DNA of 64,000 nucleotides from HGM04593 sp045613945 (lineage in GTDB: Bacteria; Bacteroidota; Bacteroidia; Bacteroidales; Bacteroidaceae): NCBI GenBank assembly GCA_045613945.1, contig JAZLBZ010000017.1, positions 59,508-123,507 on the forward strand, given 5' to 3'. A model generated the notes under the pieces. The model did not search any database and was not told the DNA's origin. It saw nothing but the letters and a program-made list of their open reading frames with translations. Both the position numbers and the translations under genes were made by a program. Below, in pieces: positions 42,494 to 51,964 of the stretch (the stretch's first letter is position 1; each line of letters starts with the position of its first letter).

Positions 42494-43111
42494 TCAGTAA
42501 TTGATAAACAGTATATATTCTCCTGTTGCTTTTATCGTAAACTCGTCGCCGATGCACTCGTTTAGCGTTCCCTGCCACCAGTTGTTGAAGTCGTAGATGG
42601 GGTAGAGCAGCCCCTCGGCGCTTAAATCTTTTGCTGTTATTGCAAATATTGACACTTGCTGTCCTTTGCGGCATTTGTGGGTAGTTGTGCCGTTGCAGGG
42701 GATAAACACACCATAGTCGGTAAACGAGCATACGTCGCACCCCGTTCGAGCATACTCAATGAGCAGGCTTATGTTGCCAATGGTGTGGTCCTCGCGCTTG
42801 CCTGTGGCACCTACAATTGCAATGCGATGCATGCCCTTTTCCATGAGATAGCGTACGGCCTTTGTCTGGTCGTTTGTCTCCTGTTCGCTGATTATATGCA
42901 GCAGGTGGGCATATTTCTGGCGGTTCCCGGCACTGATGGAGTCGCCGTCGCCCACAATGGCGTCGGGCACAAGGCCGGTGGCAATGTAGCGGTCGGCAGC
43001 ACCGTCGCAGCAGGCAACAAATGGCGCGCCATGCAATATCTCCAGTGGTAGTGCGGCTGTGGGGAACTCGCCGCCGGCAACAATAACGGCATCAAATCTG
43101 TTACTCTTCAT
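42494..43111 (-). CDS. thiN: Thiamine pyrophosphokinase
   Basis: 205 residues. Transfers pyrophosphate from ATP to thiamine in the cytoplasm. Family marks: CCDGAADRYIATGLVPDAIVGDGDS (split around the metal-binding Asp residues), the segment NDQTKAVRYLMEKG, and GATGKREDHTIGNISLL. Overlaps pnuT by 11 bases. Last gene of the TPP-riboswitch operon. Confidence 0.92.
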   Translation of the reverse strand: MKSNRFDAVIVAGGEFPTAALPLEILHGAPFVACCDGAADRYIATGLVPDAIVGDGDSISAGNRQKYAHLLHIISEQETNDQTKAVRYLMEKGMHRIAIVGATGKREDHTIGNISLLIEYARTGCDVCSFTDYGVFIPCNGTTTHKCRKGQQVSIFAITAKDLSAEGLLYPIYDFNNWWQGTLNECIGDEFTIKATGEYILFINY

Positions 43112-43685
43112 TCTGCATCATTTTTTTCCATTTGAAGTATCCAAAGATAGCAATAATTGCATAGACGGCATAGAGTGCTGCTGTAAAATGTAGCCCTTTG
43201 TATATATACAAGGCGCTGCATGCCACGTCTACTACGCACCACACCCACCATTGCTCAATGTATTTGCGTGCGAGCATCCACATTCCAACAATGCTCAGTG
43301 CTGTGGTGAACGAGTCACTCCAGGGCACTGTGCTGTCGGTGTAGTTTATGAGCACATATGCTATAAGCAGCAGTGCGGCAACGAAGGCGGTGGATGCCTT
43401 TATCCAGGCTGTGCGCGGAGCATGGCTTATGCGCAGTTCCTTCTTTGGCTCTTTGTGCCCAAAGAGGGTGAAGCCTGTTTTCCATGCCACCCAGCCATAT
43501 AAGGCAATGGTAAGGTAGTAGATGTTTATTCCAAAGTCGGCATACAGCCCGGCGTTGTAATAGACAAACAGGTATATCGCAGGCATGATTATTCCCGCAA
43601 TCCACAAATATATACTTGCCTTGTACTCCAACCAAAGATAGATGATGCCGGTTATTGTACCTAAAATCTCAAGGAGTGAATCCAT
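43101..43685 (-). CDS. pnuT: PnuC-family transporter, likely thiamine (PnuT)
   Basis: 194 residues with seven membrane helices and the PnuC signature (NIYYLTIALYGWVAWK). PnuC proteins take up nicotinamide riboside; the PnuT branch takes thiamine. The TPP riboswitch and thiN overlap point to thiamine. The kinase traps thiamine after facilitated entry. Confidence 0.88.
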   Translation of the reverse strand: MDSLLEILGTITGIIYLWLEYKASIYLWIAGIIMPAIYLFVYYNAGLYADFGINIYYLTIALYGWVAWKTGFTLFGHKEPKKELRISHAPRTAWIKASTAFVAALLLIAYVLINYTDSTVPWSDSFTTALSIVGMWMLARKYIEQWWVWCVVDVACSALYIYKGLHFTAALYAVYAIIAIFGYFKWKKMMQNEE

Positions 43686-43753
43686 TAGTCTATGTTTAAC
43701 GTTTTTTTGTTTTGGGCGAACACATCGGTTTGCTCCTTCTACATTGTTTCCAC

Positions 43754-45985
43754 TTATAACTCAATATTGATATTCCCTATTGCATTAATCCCTGCTTGAG
43801 CGGCATAGCCTGCGTAGTTGTAGCGGTGGCGGGTGCCATTGCTGTCGGTGTAGTATCCGCTGCCGGCATATCCGTTATTCTCATACTGCTCGTTGAAAAG
43901 GTTGTATATGGTTGTGCCAATGGTAATTCTTTTTACACCCCTCACTTTGAACGAGTATGCGAGGCGAAGGCTGGTTACAAAATATGCATCGAGCACGTGT
44001 TCCTCAATGCCGTAGTTGCTCATATATTGCTTGCTCACATATTGCGACTGCAGTGCTGCCTCAATGCCGCGCCATTCATAAGAGAAAGTGTTGTTTGCAA
44101 TGATGGAGGGTGAGAATGCGAGAGGTGTGTCGCTGTGGCGTATCTCCCACTTCTCGTAGGTGTTGTCGTCATACAGCACCTCGGTGAAATCCTTTATCCT
44201 GTTGCGGCTGAATGTGGCGTTTGCGCTCCAGCCGAAGCCGCAAGGCAGTTGCAGGCCGGCTGTGAGTTCAATGCCTGCGCGGTAACTCTTTGGGATGTTC
44301 GCTGCAAGCGGCTCGCCAATCTCGTTCAGTTCGCCGGTGAGCACTAACTGGTCCTTGTAGTCCATAAAATAGATGTTCGCTCCTGCTGTGAACAGCCTGC
44401 TGCTGAATGTGTAGCCTATTTCATAGTCAATGAGGCGCTCAGCGGTGGGGCGCTCGTGCAACTTGCCATCGGTGTAGTTGTTGCGTGTTGGTTCCTTGTG
44501 TGCCACGCCAACCGATGCATAGAGCCTGTTGTTGCTGTTGGGCAAATAGGAAACCCCCGCCTTGGGGTTGAAAAAGTTGAACCTCTCGTCTACTGCTAGT
44601 TGTTGGTGGCTGTCGGTGGCATCGTTCCATTTGTCGTTGCTGCCTGCGATGCGGTAGGCAATGTGGCGGTATTGTGCATCGGCATAGATATTCAGGCACT
44701 CTATTGGCCGGTACTCGGCCTTCAGGTATATGTTTGCATCGTCCTTTGTGCCGTTGTTGCTGTAGTACTTGTGGTTTGGCTGCAGGTCGCCGGTGTAGTT
44801 CTTTACCCATAGCACCTGCCCGAAGTGGTTGCCATAGTAACGGTTTGCACCACCGCCGGCAGTGGCTGTTATCTTATCGTCCTTGTATGCCAAGGCAAAC
44901 ACCGCACCGCCAAAATGGTTGTCCATTGCCTTCTTGCGCACAAGGTCGCTCTTCTTTATCTCTGTACCATCAATGATACAGGTTGGCAAGGCGTACTCCT
45001 TGAATTTGCGTCCGCTCTTGTACTCCTGGTAGTATCCGTCACCCTTTGTGTAGTGCAGGCCTACGTTCAGTTGCAGCCTGTTGGTGAAACTGTGGTCAAG
45101 GAGCAACTGCGTGTTTGTCTGTGTGTAGTTGTCGGTCTGGCCGTCATAGTAGCGGTCTGTGCCGGTGCTGTCGGTAAACATATATCCGCAACTGTTGTAG
45201 CGGCGGCCATAGAGTTCCATCTCCTCCTTTGAGGCGTAGTTCCACGCATGATATGTCTGCTCCTTGCCGCCAAAGGCTATGAGACGCACGCTTGTGCTCT
45301 CGCCGTAATATGCTCCTTGCAGGTAGAACGATTGCAGTTCTGTAGATGCGCGCTCAATGTAGCCGTCGCTGCCAATGCTTGAGAGGCGCACGTCCATTGC
45401 CCAATGGTCATGCAGAATGCCTGTTCCAGCAGCGACTGTAGCCTTGTGGGTGTTGAACGAGCCGTATGAACCGCTGATGCCGGCATATGGCTGTGTGTTG
45501 AACCTGTCTGTCCTAAGGTTTATGCTTGCACCGAAAGAGCCTGCGCCGTTGGTCGATGTTCCTGCGCCGCGCTGAATCTGTATATCCTTTACGGATGAGG
45601 CTATGTCGGGCATGTTCACCCAAAAGACATTGTGGCTCTCGGCATCGTTTACGGGAATACCGTTGGCTGTAACGTTGATGCGTGTGCCGTCAGTACCGCG
45701 TATGCGAAGGCTGGTATATCCAATGCCTGTTCCTGCATCGCTTGTTGTCACCACACTTGGTGTCGCTGCCACAAGGTAGGGAAAATCGACTCCAGTGTTT
45801 ATTTTAGACAACTGCTCCCCCGCAATGTTGGTGTGCGCGATGGGGGTCAGTTCCGTTGCGCGCGTTGCAGTTATCTCCACTTCCTGCAGATGGGTATGCA
45901 GGCTGTCACTCACTGCCTCTTGTGCTTGTAGCAAAGAGGGTAGTGCTGCCAATGCAAGGCAGCAGCGCAATGTTCTTTCTTTCAT
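43754..45985 (-). CDS. TonB-dependent receptor, likely thiamine
   Basis: 743 residues from the ATG at 45985 (MKERTLRCC); upstream in-frame starts fall in the riboswitch leader. Signal peptide to LLQAQ, plug domain (~40-150; LQEVEITATRA, SLRIRGTDGTRINVTANGIPVND), then a 22-strand barrel ending NAIGNINIEL. No carboxypeptidase-like extension, unlike SusC. The TPP riboswitch control and pnuT/thiN neighbours suggest it moves thiamine across the outer membrane, like the described OMthi receptor of B. thetaiotaomicron. Confidence 0.88.
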   Translation of the reverse strand: MKERTLRCCLALAALPSLLQAQEAVSDSLHTHLQEVEITATRATELTPIAHTNIAGEQLSKINTGVDFPYLVAATPSVVTTSDAGTGIGYTSLRIRGTDGTRINVTANGIPVNDAESHNVFWVNMPDIASSVKDIQIQRGAGTSTNGAGSFGASINLRTDRFNTQPYAGISGSYGSFNTHKATVAAGTGILHDHWAMDVRLSSIGSDGYIERASTELQSFYLQGAYYGESTSVRLIAFGGKEQTYHAWNYASKEEMELYGRRYNSCGYMFTDSTGTDRYYDGQTDNYTQTNTQLLLDHSFTNRLQLNVGLHYTKGDGYYQEYKSGRKFKEYALPTCIIDGTEIKKSDLVRKKAMDNHFGGAVFALAYKDDKITATAGGGANRYYGNHFGQVLWVKNYTGDLQPNHKYYSNNGTKDDANIYLKAEYRPIECLNIYADAQYRHIAYRIAGSNDKWNDATDSHQQLAVDERFNFFNPKAGVSYLPNSNNRLYASVGVAHKEPTRNNYTDGKLHERPTAERLIDYEIGYTFSSRLFTAGANIYFMDYKDQLVLTGELNEIGEPLAANIPKSYRAGIELTAGLQLPCGFGWSANATFSRNRIKDFTEVLYDDNTYEKWEIRHSDTPLAFSPSIIANNTFSYEWRGIEAALQSQYVSKQYMSNYGIEEHVLDAYFVTSLRLAYSFKVRGVKRITIGTTIYNLFNEQYENNGYAGSGYYTDSNGTRHRYNYAGYAAQAGINAIGNINIEL

Positions 45986-46067
45986 TGCAATTTCAATTTT
46001 TGTGGAGCGTGGGGTAAAAAAAGAAACCTCCATGCTCCGGGTTAAACGGAAAATGGGGTTTTCCTTG

Positions 46068-46118
46068 AACTGAAAAGTGAAAGGTGAAAGCCGTTCTCTT
46101 TTTTCCGCTTTCCGCTTT
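46068..46118. repeat. Heptamer repeats in leader of receptor gene
   Basis: GAAAAGTGAAAGGTGAAAG is followed by the opposite-strand form CCGCTTTCCGCTTTG, so the two halves face each other. Confidence 0.55.
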
Positions 46119-46196
46119 GACGACATTGTCTTTTCGCGACCCACAGGGCACCATCTTTGTCGGTGCAACCTGTGACCTAATGCTGCCAATGTCGTC
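46119..46196 (-). promoter_or_regulatory. 78-nt structured leader after riboswitch
   Basis: GACGACATTG (46119) pairs with CAATGTCGTC (46187); inside, CACAGG/CCTGTG and GCACC/GGTGC form a long hairpin (46142-46174). It lies between the TPP aptamer and the receptor gene and may be the expression platform or a second regulatory structure. Confidence 0.55.
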
Positions 46197-46214
46197 GAAA
46201 CTTTGTTTTCAGTT

Positions 46215-46310
46215 CCTCTTCCTACGCCGGCATTACCCGGATCAGGTTCTTGGGTATGATCTCAGCCTTTTTTGTAGACGTTGCTCTTGACAACCTCTTT
46301 AGGCACCCCT
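46215..46310 (-). promoter_or_regulatory. TPP riboswitch (THI element)
   Basis: Minus strand shows the aptamer landmarks in order: GGGGTGCC at 46310, GGCTGAGATCATACCC, GAACCTGATCCGGGTAATGC and GCGTAGGAA ending near 46218. The P3 arm is somewhat extended. It controls the receptor-pnuT-thiN operon in response to thiamine pyrophosphate. Confidence 0.95.
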
Positions 46311-46525
46311 TAATTGAAATCTGCCGCGAAGGTAGTGCAAACTTTGCTGCTTGCAAAATAAAAGTAAATGAAATTAATGGCATTGACATAAAATTGCAAT
46401 AAATTCAGGATGGGAAATAATAGGATTTTTAGGTTTAATGGCTAACTTTACGGAGTTGGAAACCATTGTGTTGCCGGGCGTTTTGTGCTTTTACTTAATG
46501 ATTGGATAATACAACTGAATAACTA
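46311..46525. other. Divergent region: thiamine operon / DUF262
   Basis: Must hold the promoters of both operons. AT-rich; a minus-strand -7-like TACCTTCG at ~46328-46335 is near the riboswitch start. No clear promoter for the DUF262 genes is seen. Confidence 0.45.
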
Positions 46526-48463
46526 ATGAGTGAAATAGGAATAAAATCAGTAAAGGAACTGAAGGATATGCGTTTCTTCATCCCCAATTACCAGCGTGGG
46601 TATAGGTGGACAGAACAGCAGGTGAAGGATTTGCTCAACGATATAAATGAGTTCCGTAATAGCGGTAATGGCTTTTATTGTATTCAGCCTTTGGTGGTAA
46701 CAGCAAAAAAGGGCGAGAATATCTTGCAACGCATAAAAGACAAGGTGAATGAGGATGTCGATGATGAAACTGCAGCGCTGGAAGGCATTGAGGCGCTATT
46801 AAAAGAGATGAGAGCGTGGGAGGTGATAGACGGACAACAGAGGCTTACAACAATATATCTTATACTCAAATATCTTGGCGAGCATTCGTTCTACAGTATC
46901 GAGTATGGCACAAGACATGGATTTGATGATTTCCTTGATGTTGTCAAGGATTGCGGGGATATCTCTTTTGGCGATTTTCTTTCCACTCTTGATGATAATA
47001 AGAAACGGGCGTATGACAATATAGACTTTTATCACATATTTAATAACTTCAAAGTTATCAAGGCGTGGTTTGAAGAGGATGCGGCCGGGGAGAGTGCATT
47101 GTTTAAAGAGACTATGCTCAATCATGTGAAATTTATTTGGTATGAATCTGTTGATGAGGACCCAATAAAGGTCTTTACCCGTCTTAACATAGGCAAAATA
47201 CCTTTGACAAATGCAGAACTCATAAAGGCGCTTTTCCTGAGCAGTGCGAATTTGCGGGAAGAGAATGCTGAACGGCTGCATCTGCGCCAGCGTGAGATAG
47301 CCAACGAATGGGATAATATTGAATATACACTGCAAAATGAAGAATTTTGGCTCTTCTTGCATCAGAAAGGGTATGATAAACCCACCAGGATAGATTTTAT
47401 ATTTGAGTTGCTGGCAGAAAATGACAACTCCCTGGACAAGAGCAGGACTGGCGATGACGAATACAGGACTTTTAGGTACTTTAGTGAAAAATTTCTTGAG
47501 GAGAGGAGTGAGGAAAGTGTCAAGGTCTTCTGGGGCGAGGTGAAAAAGGCTTTTCTGACATTCCAGGAATGGTTCAATGATTTGGAGATGTACCATTATG
47601 TCGGGTTCTTGATAGAACAGGGAGTGAGCATAAAGAAAATTTATGACTGGTGGAGGAGTGACAAACTAGATTTTCTCCACAGCCTGAAAGAAGGGATTAG
47701 GGATAAAATAAGCAAGTGCAGTAATCTCAATTTGCAATATGAATTAGAGGGAAGTCCTAAAAAAACAGCCTGTAAGCCTCTGCTGTTGCTGCATAATATC
47801 CAGACGGTAATAAATCAGAATTCAAAACTAAAGGAGAATGAGAGGTATGCGTTGCCAGTGTTTTACAAATTTCCGTTTCATTTGTACAAAGTCGAAAAAT
47901 GGGACGTGGAACACATAGATTCAAACACTACTAATACGCTTGAAAGTGAAAAGGACCAGAAAGAGTGGCTTAAATACTCTCTGTTTGATACCAATATCTC
48001 TAAAGATGAAGATTTGCGTGATAAAATAAAACTGTTTATTAATGGCAAAAGCGAGGATTTGAATTTTGAGGATTTGTCAAGGAGTATTGAGGAGGCCATT
48101 AGCAAGGAGAGTGGATGGGACAATCAGGTGCAAGATAAAAATAAAGTATGGAATTTTGTCCTTTTGGATGCCGGTACTAATCGTGGTTACGGAAATGCGA
48201 TATTCCCGGCAAAGAGACGCACTATAATAGGAAAGGAACAAGGCAAGAGAATTGAAATAGACGAATGTCTTCAAGAAAAAGAATATGATGGCGAAATCAC
48301 TTTTGTGCCTGTTGTGACAAAGAATGTATTCTTGAAATATTATAACACATCGATAGATAATCTAAGGACATGGACAAAGTCGGACGCAAAAGCTTATAAG
48401 GAGAATATACATAAGACATTGAAAGATTTTGGGGTTTATAACGAAATGCTGGGTAATGAATAA
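46526..48463 (+). CDS. DUF262/DUF1524 protein, GmrSD-like nuclease candidate
   Basis: 645 residues. N-terminal DUF262 (ParB-like NTPase/nickase fold): IPNYQRGYRW at 19-28 and IDGQQRLTT at 101-109. C-terminal region resembles DUF1524 HNH nuclease: WDVEHIDSN with His463, then WNFVLLDAGTNRGYGNAIFPAKRR with the downstream Asn and Lys-Arg typical of the fold. GmrSD-type proteins are type IV restriction enzymes cutting modified phage DNA with NTP. The gene is visibly more AT-rich than its neighbours. It overlaps the next gene by eight bases. Confidence 0.8.
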   Translation: MSEIGIKSVKELKDMRFFIPNYQRGYRWTEQQVKDLLNDINEFRNSGNGFYCIQPLVVTAKKGENILQRIKDKVNEDVDDETAALEGIEALLKEMRAWEVIDGQQRLTTIYLILKYLGEHSFYSIEYGTRHGFDDFLDVVKDCGDISFGDFLSTLDDNKKRAYDNIDFYHIFNNFKVIKAWFEEDAAGESALFKETMLNHVKFIWYESVDEDPIKVFTRLNIGKIPLTNAELIKALFLSSANLREENAERLHLRQREIANEWDNIEYTLQNEEFWLFLHQKGYDKPTRIDFIFELLAENDNSLDKSRTGDDEYRTFRYFSEKFLEERSEESVKVFWGEVKKAFLTFQEWFNDLEMYHYVGFLIEQGVSIKKIYDWWRSDKLDFLHSLKEGIRDKISKCSNLNLQYELEGSPKKTACKPLLLLHNIQTVINQNSKLKENERYALPVFYKFPFHLYKVEKWDVEHIDSNTTNTLESEKDQKEWLKYSLFDTNISKDEDLRDKIKLFINGKSEDLNFEDLSRSIEEAISKESGWDNQVQDKNKVWNFVLLDAGTNRGYGNAIFPAKRRTIIGKEQGKRIEIDECLQEKEYDGEITFVPVVTKNVFLKYYNTSIDNLRTWTKSDAKAYKENIHKTLKDFGVYNEMLGNE

Positions 48464-50804
48464 TTCACAAACAATCTCATTCTGGGATTTTCTCTTGGGG
48501 CACTCAATAGAAATTCCAATCATACAACGTGACTATGCGCAGGGCCGTAGGGGAAAAGAGGAACTCCGTAAAGGATTTCTTGCAAATTTAAAAGCCGCTC
48601 TTGATGATAAATCAACTGTTCTGAAACTCGATTTTGTCTACGGCGCATCAAAGAAGAAGCAATTAAATCCGCTTGACGGTCAACAGCGCTTGACAACCCT
48701 GTGGCTACTCCACTGGTACATTGCCTTGCGCGCAAATGTTTTGGGTGAGTGCTGTGAGATTCTTAGAAAATTTACTTATGAGACACGAATCTCTTCGAGG
48801 GATTTCTGTGAGCAACTGTGTAATGCTGATAATTTCAGGAATTTTGGCGGTGACGATGTGGTTGGGTATATAAAGCGGCAGACATGGTTCTATTCTGCAT
48901 GGAAGCAAGACCCTACAATCCAGTCTATGCTTAGAATGCTTAGCGGTACTTATGGCTCAGAAGCGCAGGAAGATGGTATAGAAAAAGTGTTTGGTTCGAC
49001 GAATTTTGAGGAGTACTGGAATTTGCTTTGCAGCAATGACTGCCCCATTCAATTCTATTATCTTCCACTCGAGAACTTTGGTCTGTCCGATGACTTGTAC
49101 ATCAAGATGAATGCTCGTGGAAAGCAATTGACAAGTTTTGAAAACTTTAAGGCTGACTTCATTGGGTATATTACGGAACAGGCAAAATGCTCCTCGCCGG
49201 AATGGAATGGATTGCTGAACCCTACGAGCGGTCTGCCGGTCAAGATGGATACGGTATGGACGGATATTTTCTGGGAAGAAAAGGCGAATGATTATCGTAT
49301 AGATGAAATATATTTTGCTTTTATCAACAGGTTTTTCTGGAACGAGTTGTTTACGGGGAAAAAAGACGGGATTTATATTCTTGATATCGGAAAAGGTGAT
49401 GAGAATACAAACTCTTCATATAAATATTTGAACGACTCTGATAATTCCAATGACTATGATACAAGAATTGCTTACAAGGGTCTAGGCGAATATCGCTATC
49501 TCGATGGGGAGATTCCTTTTAGGACATTTGAAAAATTAAATAAAGTTCTTGACAACTATTTAGCAATCAGATGCAGCATGGGTGTGGAAGGTGGTGAACA
49601 GACAATCCTTGCGTGTGGTTGGGACAGTGGCTTTAAATTCATTCCTTCTTATATAAAAGAAGAAAATGGTGGAAATGTAACTGTCAAGAATAACTCAAAT
49701 GAAAGTATATATCAGATAACCTATCTCAATCAAGTACACAGAGTCGTATTTTATGCTGTGTGCAAATTCTTGAATGAGTATGACGTTGAGTCGGGAGAGG
49801 TGCTTGAGCGGCTGAAACGATGGATGAGGGTAGTGTGGAACCTTGTTTCGAGCGAGGGCATTGATGGACGTCCCATAATAAGATCTACACAGGCTATGCG
49901 TACGGCAATAGACCTTATAGAAAAGTTGGATGTTCAAGATGTGTATGCTTCTCTTGTGGAATTAAACGAGAATGAGATTGGCGCAAGCGATGTTGGGAAC
50001 CGTCTAAAAGAGGAGAGAATTAAGGCGGAAAAGATTAATAAGGATTTGAGTTGGGAAGAGAAACTGCGAAAGGCTGAGAAACGATTTAAAGGCGGTATCC
50101 GCTTTTTGTATCATGACGAAAATAACGAGGTTTACTGGGAGGATTTTGACAGAAAACTTGATGCTGTAGAAGAGTATTTTGATGAAAATTGCATAAAAGA
50201 AAAGTATAAAGTCAAGTTTATCAAGGCATTTGTTGTTCAGAATACAATAGATAGCATTCGCGATAAAGAACTCTTTAATCCCAAATTGTCAACATGGAAC
50301 TGGGTGTTGAACAATAGTGACTATGCCAAGAGTGTCCACGCTCTTCTGACGGAGGATTTGGATAACGTTAAGCCGCTTGATGAGGAGGGTAATAAAAACG
50401 CCCCTTCGGCTGATTGGCCCTTTAAGTACATGATTGAGGACAGTATGTTTGGCGGCCGGGGACGCTTTCACCCAATGGCAAATGTTTGGGCTTTTTATAA
50501 GCCATACGGCCAAAAAGCGCTTTTGCTTGACCAAAAAGACTTTGCACGTAACAGGCTCTTGCGCTTGTTGCTTGAACATGACAAGGTGCAAATTTCCAAT
50601 ATTGGTGTTGAGGGTGGTAATTTCTTTCCAGATTGGGATATCAAGTTTCGCTACGGTGAGTATGCATTGATTTGGAAACATGACAATAAGATTTATTTCG
50701 ATGATGTACTTGGTGAACACTGTGCCGATGCCAATGGAATTTCTGAACTTGAAGAGTTGATACAAAGGATTAAAAATGGTATTGGGGAGATGAATGCGTT
50801 ATAG
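48456..50804 (+). CDS. Second DUF262 protein, partner of the first
   Basis: 782 residues from the ATG at 48456, inside the last codons of the first gene. DUF262 motifs: IPIIQRDYAQGR and NPLDGQQRLTTLWLLHWY, and a further NARGKQLTSFENFKADF segment typical of the family. I see no clear HNH His pair in the long C-terminal part (~500-782), which may bind DNA or the partner. AT-rich like the first gene. The coupled pair with one nuclease-bearing and one long non-HNH member suggests a two-component defence system. Confidence 0.78.
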   Translation: MNNSQTISFWDFLLGHSIEIPIIQRDYAQGRRGKEELRKGFLANLKAALDDKSTVLKLDFVYGASKKKQLNPLDGQQRLTTLWLLHWYIALRANVLGECCEILRKFTYETRISSRDFCEQLCNADNFRNFGGDDVVGYIKRQTWFYSAWKQDPTIQSMLRMLSGTYGSEAQEDGIEKVFGSTNFEEYWNLLCSNDCPIQFYYLPLENFGLSDDLYIKMNARGKQLTSFENFKADFIGYITEQAKCSSPEWNGLLNPTSGLPVKMDTVWTDIFWEEKANDYRIDEIYFAFINRFFWNELFTGKKDGIYILDIGKGDENTNSSYKYLNDSDNSNDYDTRIAYKGLGEYRYLDGEIPFRTFEKLNKVLDNYLAIRCSMGVEGGEQTILACGWDSGFKFIPSYIKEENGGNVTVKNNSNESIYQITYLNQVHRVVFYAVCKFLNEYDVESGEVLERLKRWMRVVWNLVSSEGIDGRPIIRSTQAMRTAIDLIEKLDVQDVYASLVELNENEIGASDVGNRLKEERIKAEKINKDLSWEEKLRKAEKRFKGGIRFLYHDENNEVYWEDFDRKLDAVEEYFDENCIKEKYKVKFIKAFVVQNTIDSIRDKELFNPKLSTWNWVLNNSDYAKSVHALLTEDLDNVKPLDEEGNKNAPSADWPFKYMIEDSMFGGRGRFHPMANVWAFYKPYGQKALLLDQKDFARNRLLRLLLEHDKVQISNIGVEGGNFFPDWDIKFRYGEYALIWKHDNKIYFDDVLGEHCADANGISELEELIQRIKNGIGEMNAL

Positions 50805-50823
50805 GATTTTCTTGATTGTTTTA

Positions 50824-50855
50824 TTTCGTGGCTATGATGATTTTTACTATCTTCG
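50824..50855 (+). promoter_or_regulatory. Promoter of antiporter gene
   Basis: TTTC (50824-50827), 20 bases, TATCTTCG (50848-50855); near-consensus, 25 bases before the ATG. Confidence 0.5.
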
Positions 50856-50880
50856 CGCAAATTAATTAAAAAGAACAAAA

Positions 50881-51834
50881 ATGATATTGTCAATACTGAG
50901 TTTTGTGGCGGGTATAGTACTCGTCATTCTTGGAGCCGATTGGCTCACAAAGGGTGCATCGGCACTTGCGCGTCGTTTCAAAATGAGCGAGTTGCTCATT
51001 GGTCTTACAATCGTTGCCATTGGAACGTCGTTGCCCGAACTTGTAATCAGTACCGGCTCGGCGTTGAAAGGCAGCCCGGGCCTGGCGCTTGGAAACATCA
51101 TTGGCAGCAACATCTTCAACGGAATGTTGATTCTTGGTGTGGCTGCGCTCATTGCACCTATCAGGTTCAATGCAAAGATGCTCACACGCGAGATTCCTTT
51201 CAATCTCCTGGCATCAGTTGTGCTCATCCTTGTGTCGGGCAGCATGCTTGTTGGCGGTGCGCCTGGCGAGATGGTAACACGCTATGGCGGAATGTTGCTG
51301 CTCTGTTTCCTGGCTATATTCGTGCGTTATACATTCTCAATAACAAACGATGGTGGTGACGAAGAGGCCGGTGAGATGTTGCCGGTGTGGAAGGTGTTGC
51401 TTTTTATTGCAGCCGGTCTTGCTGCGCTCATCTTTGGCGGCAACATCTTTGTAGATGGCGCAACAGCGATTGCACGTGTGCTTGGCCTTTCCGAGGCTGT
51501 GATTGGTATAACCATTGTCTCTGCCGGCAGTTCGTTGCCCGAACTCGCAGTATCTGTCAGTGCGGCGCGCAAGGGTAATGTTGGCATTGCGCTGGGCAAT
51601 GTACTTGGCAGCAACATCCTTAACATATTCTTTATTCTTGGCGTGAGTGCTACAATTACACCAATTGCGCTCGATGGTTTTAGTTTCGTTGACTATTATG
51701 TGCTGCTGGCATCGTCATTGCTCATTTACATTGTAACACGCTTTGGCGGCAAGGCTGTTATTAACCGCTTTGAGGGTGCTGTGCTTGTAGCCGGCTATGT
51801 GGCATATACCACTTATCTCATAATGAATGCCTGA
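50881..51834 (+). CDS. Calcium/sodium antiporter (CaCA, YrbG-type)
   Basis: 317 residues, ten membrane helices in two inverted repeats. The paired alpha-repeat signatures are IAIGTSLPELVIS (~40-55) with GNIIGSNIFNGMLILG, and VSAGSSLPELAVS with GNVLGSNILNIFFILG; the Glu of each SLPEL binds Ca2+. Exchanges Ca2+ for Na+ at the inner membrane. A single-gene unit by spacing. Confidence 0.93.
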   Translation: MILSILSFVAGIVLVILGADWLTKGASALARRFKMSELLIGLTIVAIGTSLPELVISTGSALKGSPGLALGNIIGSNIFNGMLILGVAALIAPIRFNAKMLTREIPFNLLASVVLILVSGSMLVGGAPGEMVTRYGGMLLLCFLAIFVRYTFSITNDGGDEEAGEMLPVWKVLLFIAAGLAALIFGGNIFVDGATAIARVLGLSEAVIGITIVSAGSSLPELAVSVSAARKGNVGIALGNVLGSNILNIFFILGVSATITPIALDGFSFVDYYVLLASSLLIYIVTRFGGKAVINRFEGAVLVAGYVAYTTYLIMNA

Positions 51835-51878
51835 CGTGCAGTGTGTCAATTTGTCATAGAGACTGTCTTGTGAACATT

Positions 51879-51894
51879 TTGGCACGGTTTTGGT
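51879..51894 (+). promoter_or_regulatory. Possible sigma-54-like promoter of groESL
   Basis: TTGGCACGGTTTTGGT: the -24 half (TGGCACG) is perfect, the -12 half (TGGT for TTGC) is imperfect. It lies 71 bases before groES. TATAAT just after it is an alternative core. Confidence 0.35.
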
Positions 51895-51964
51895 TATAAT
51901 AATTATGTGCGCACGTCCTGTTGCGCTTCCGGATTAAAACAATAATAAAAAAGAATAAAAAATT

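Noticed and set aside
43754..46189. Long N-terminal extension of the TonB receptor
   Set aside because: The extra 68 codons pass through the heptamer repeats and the structured riboswitch leader; the true signal peptide begins at 45985.
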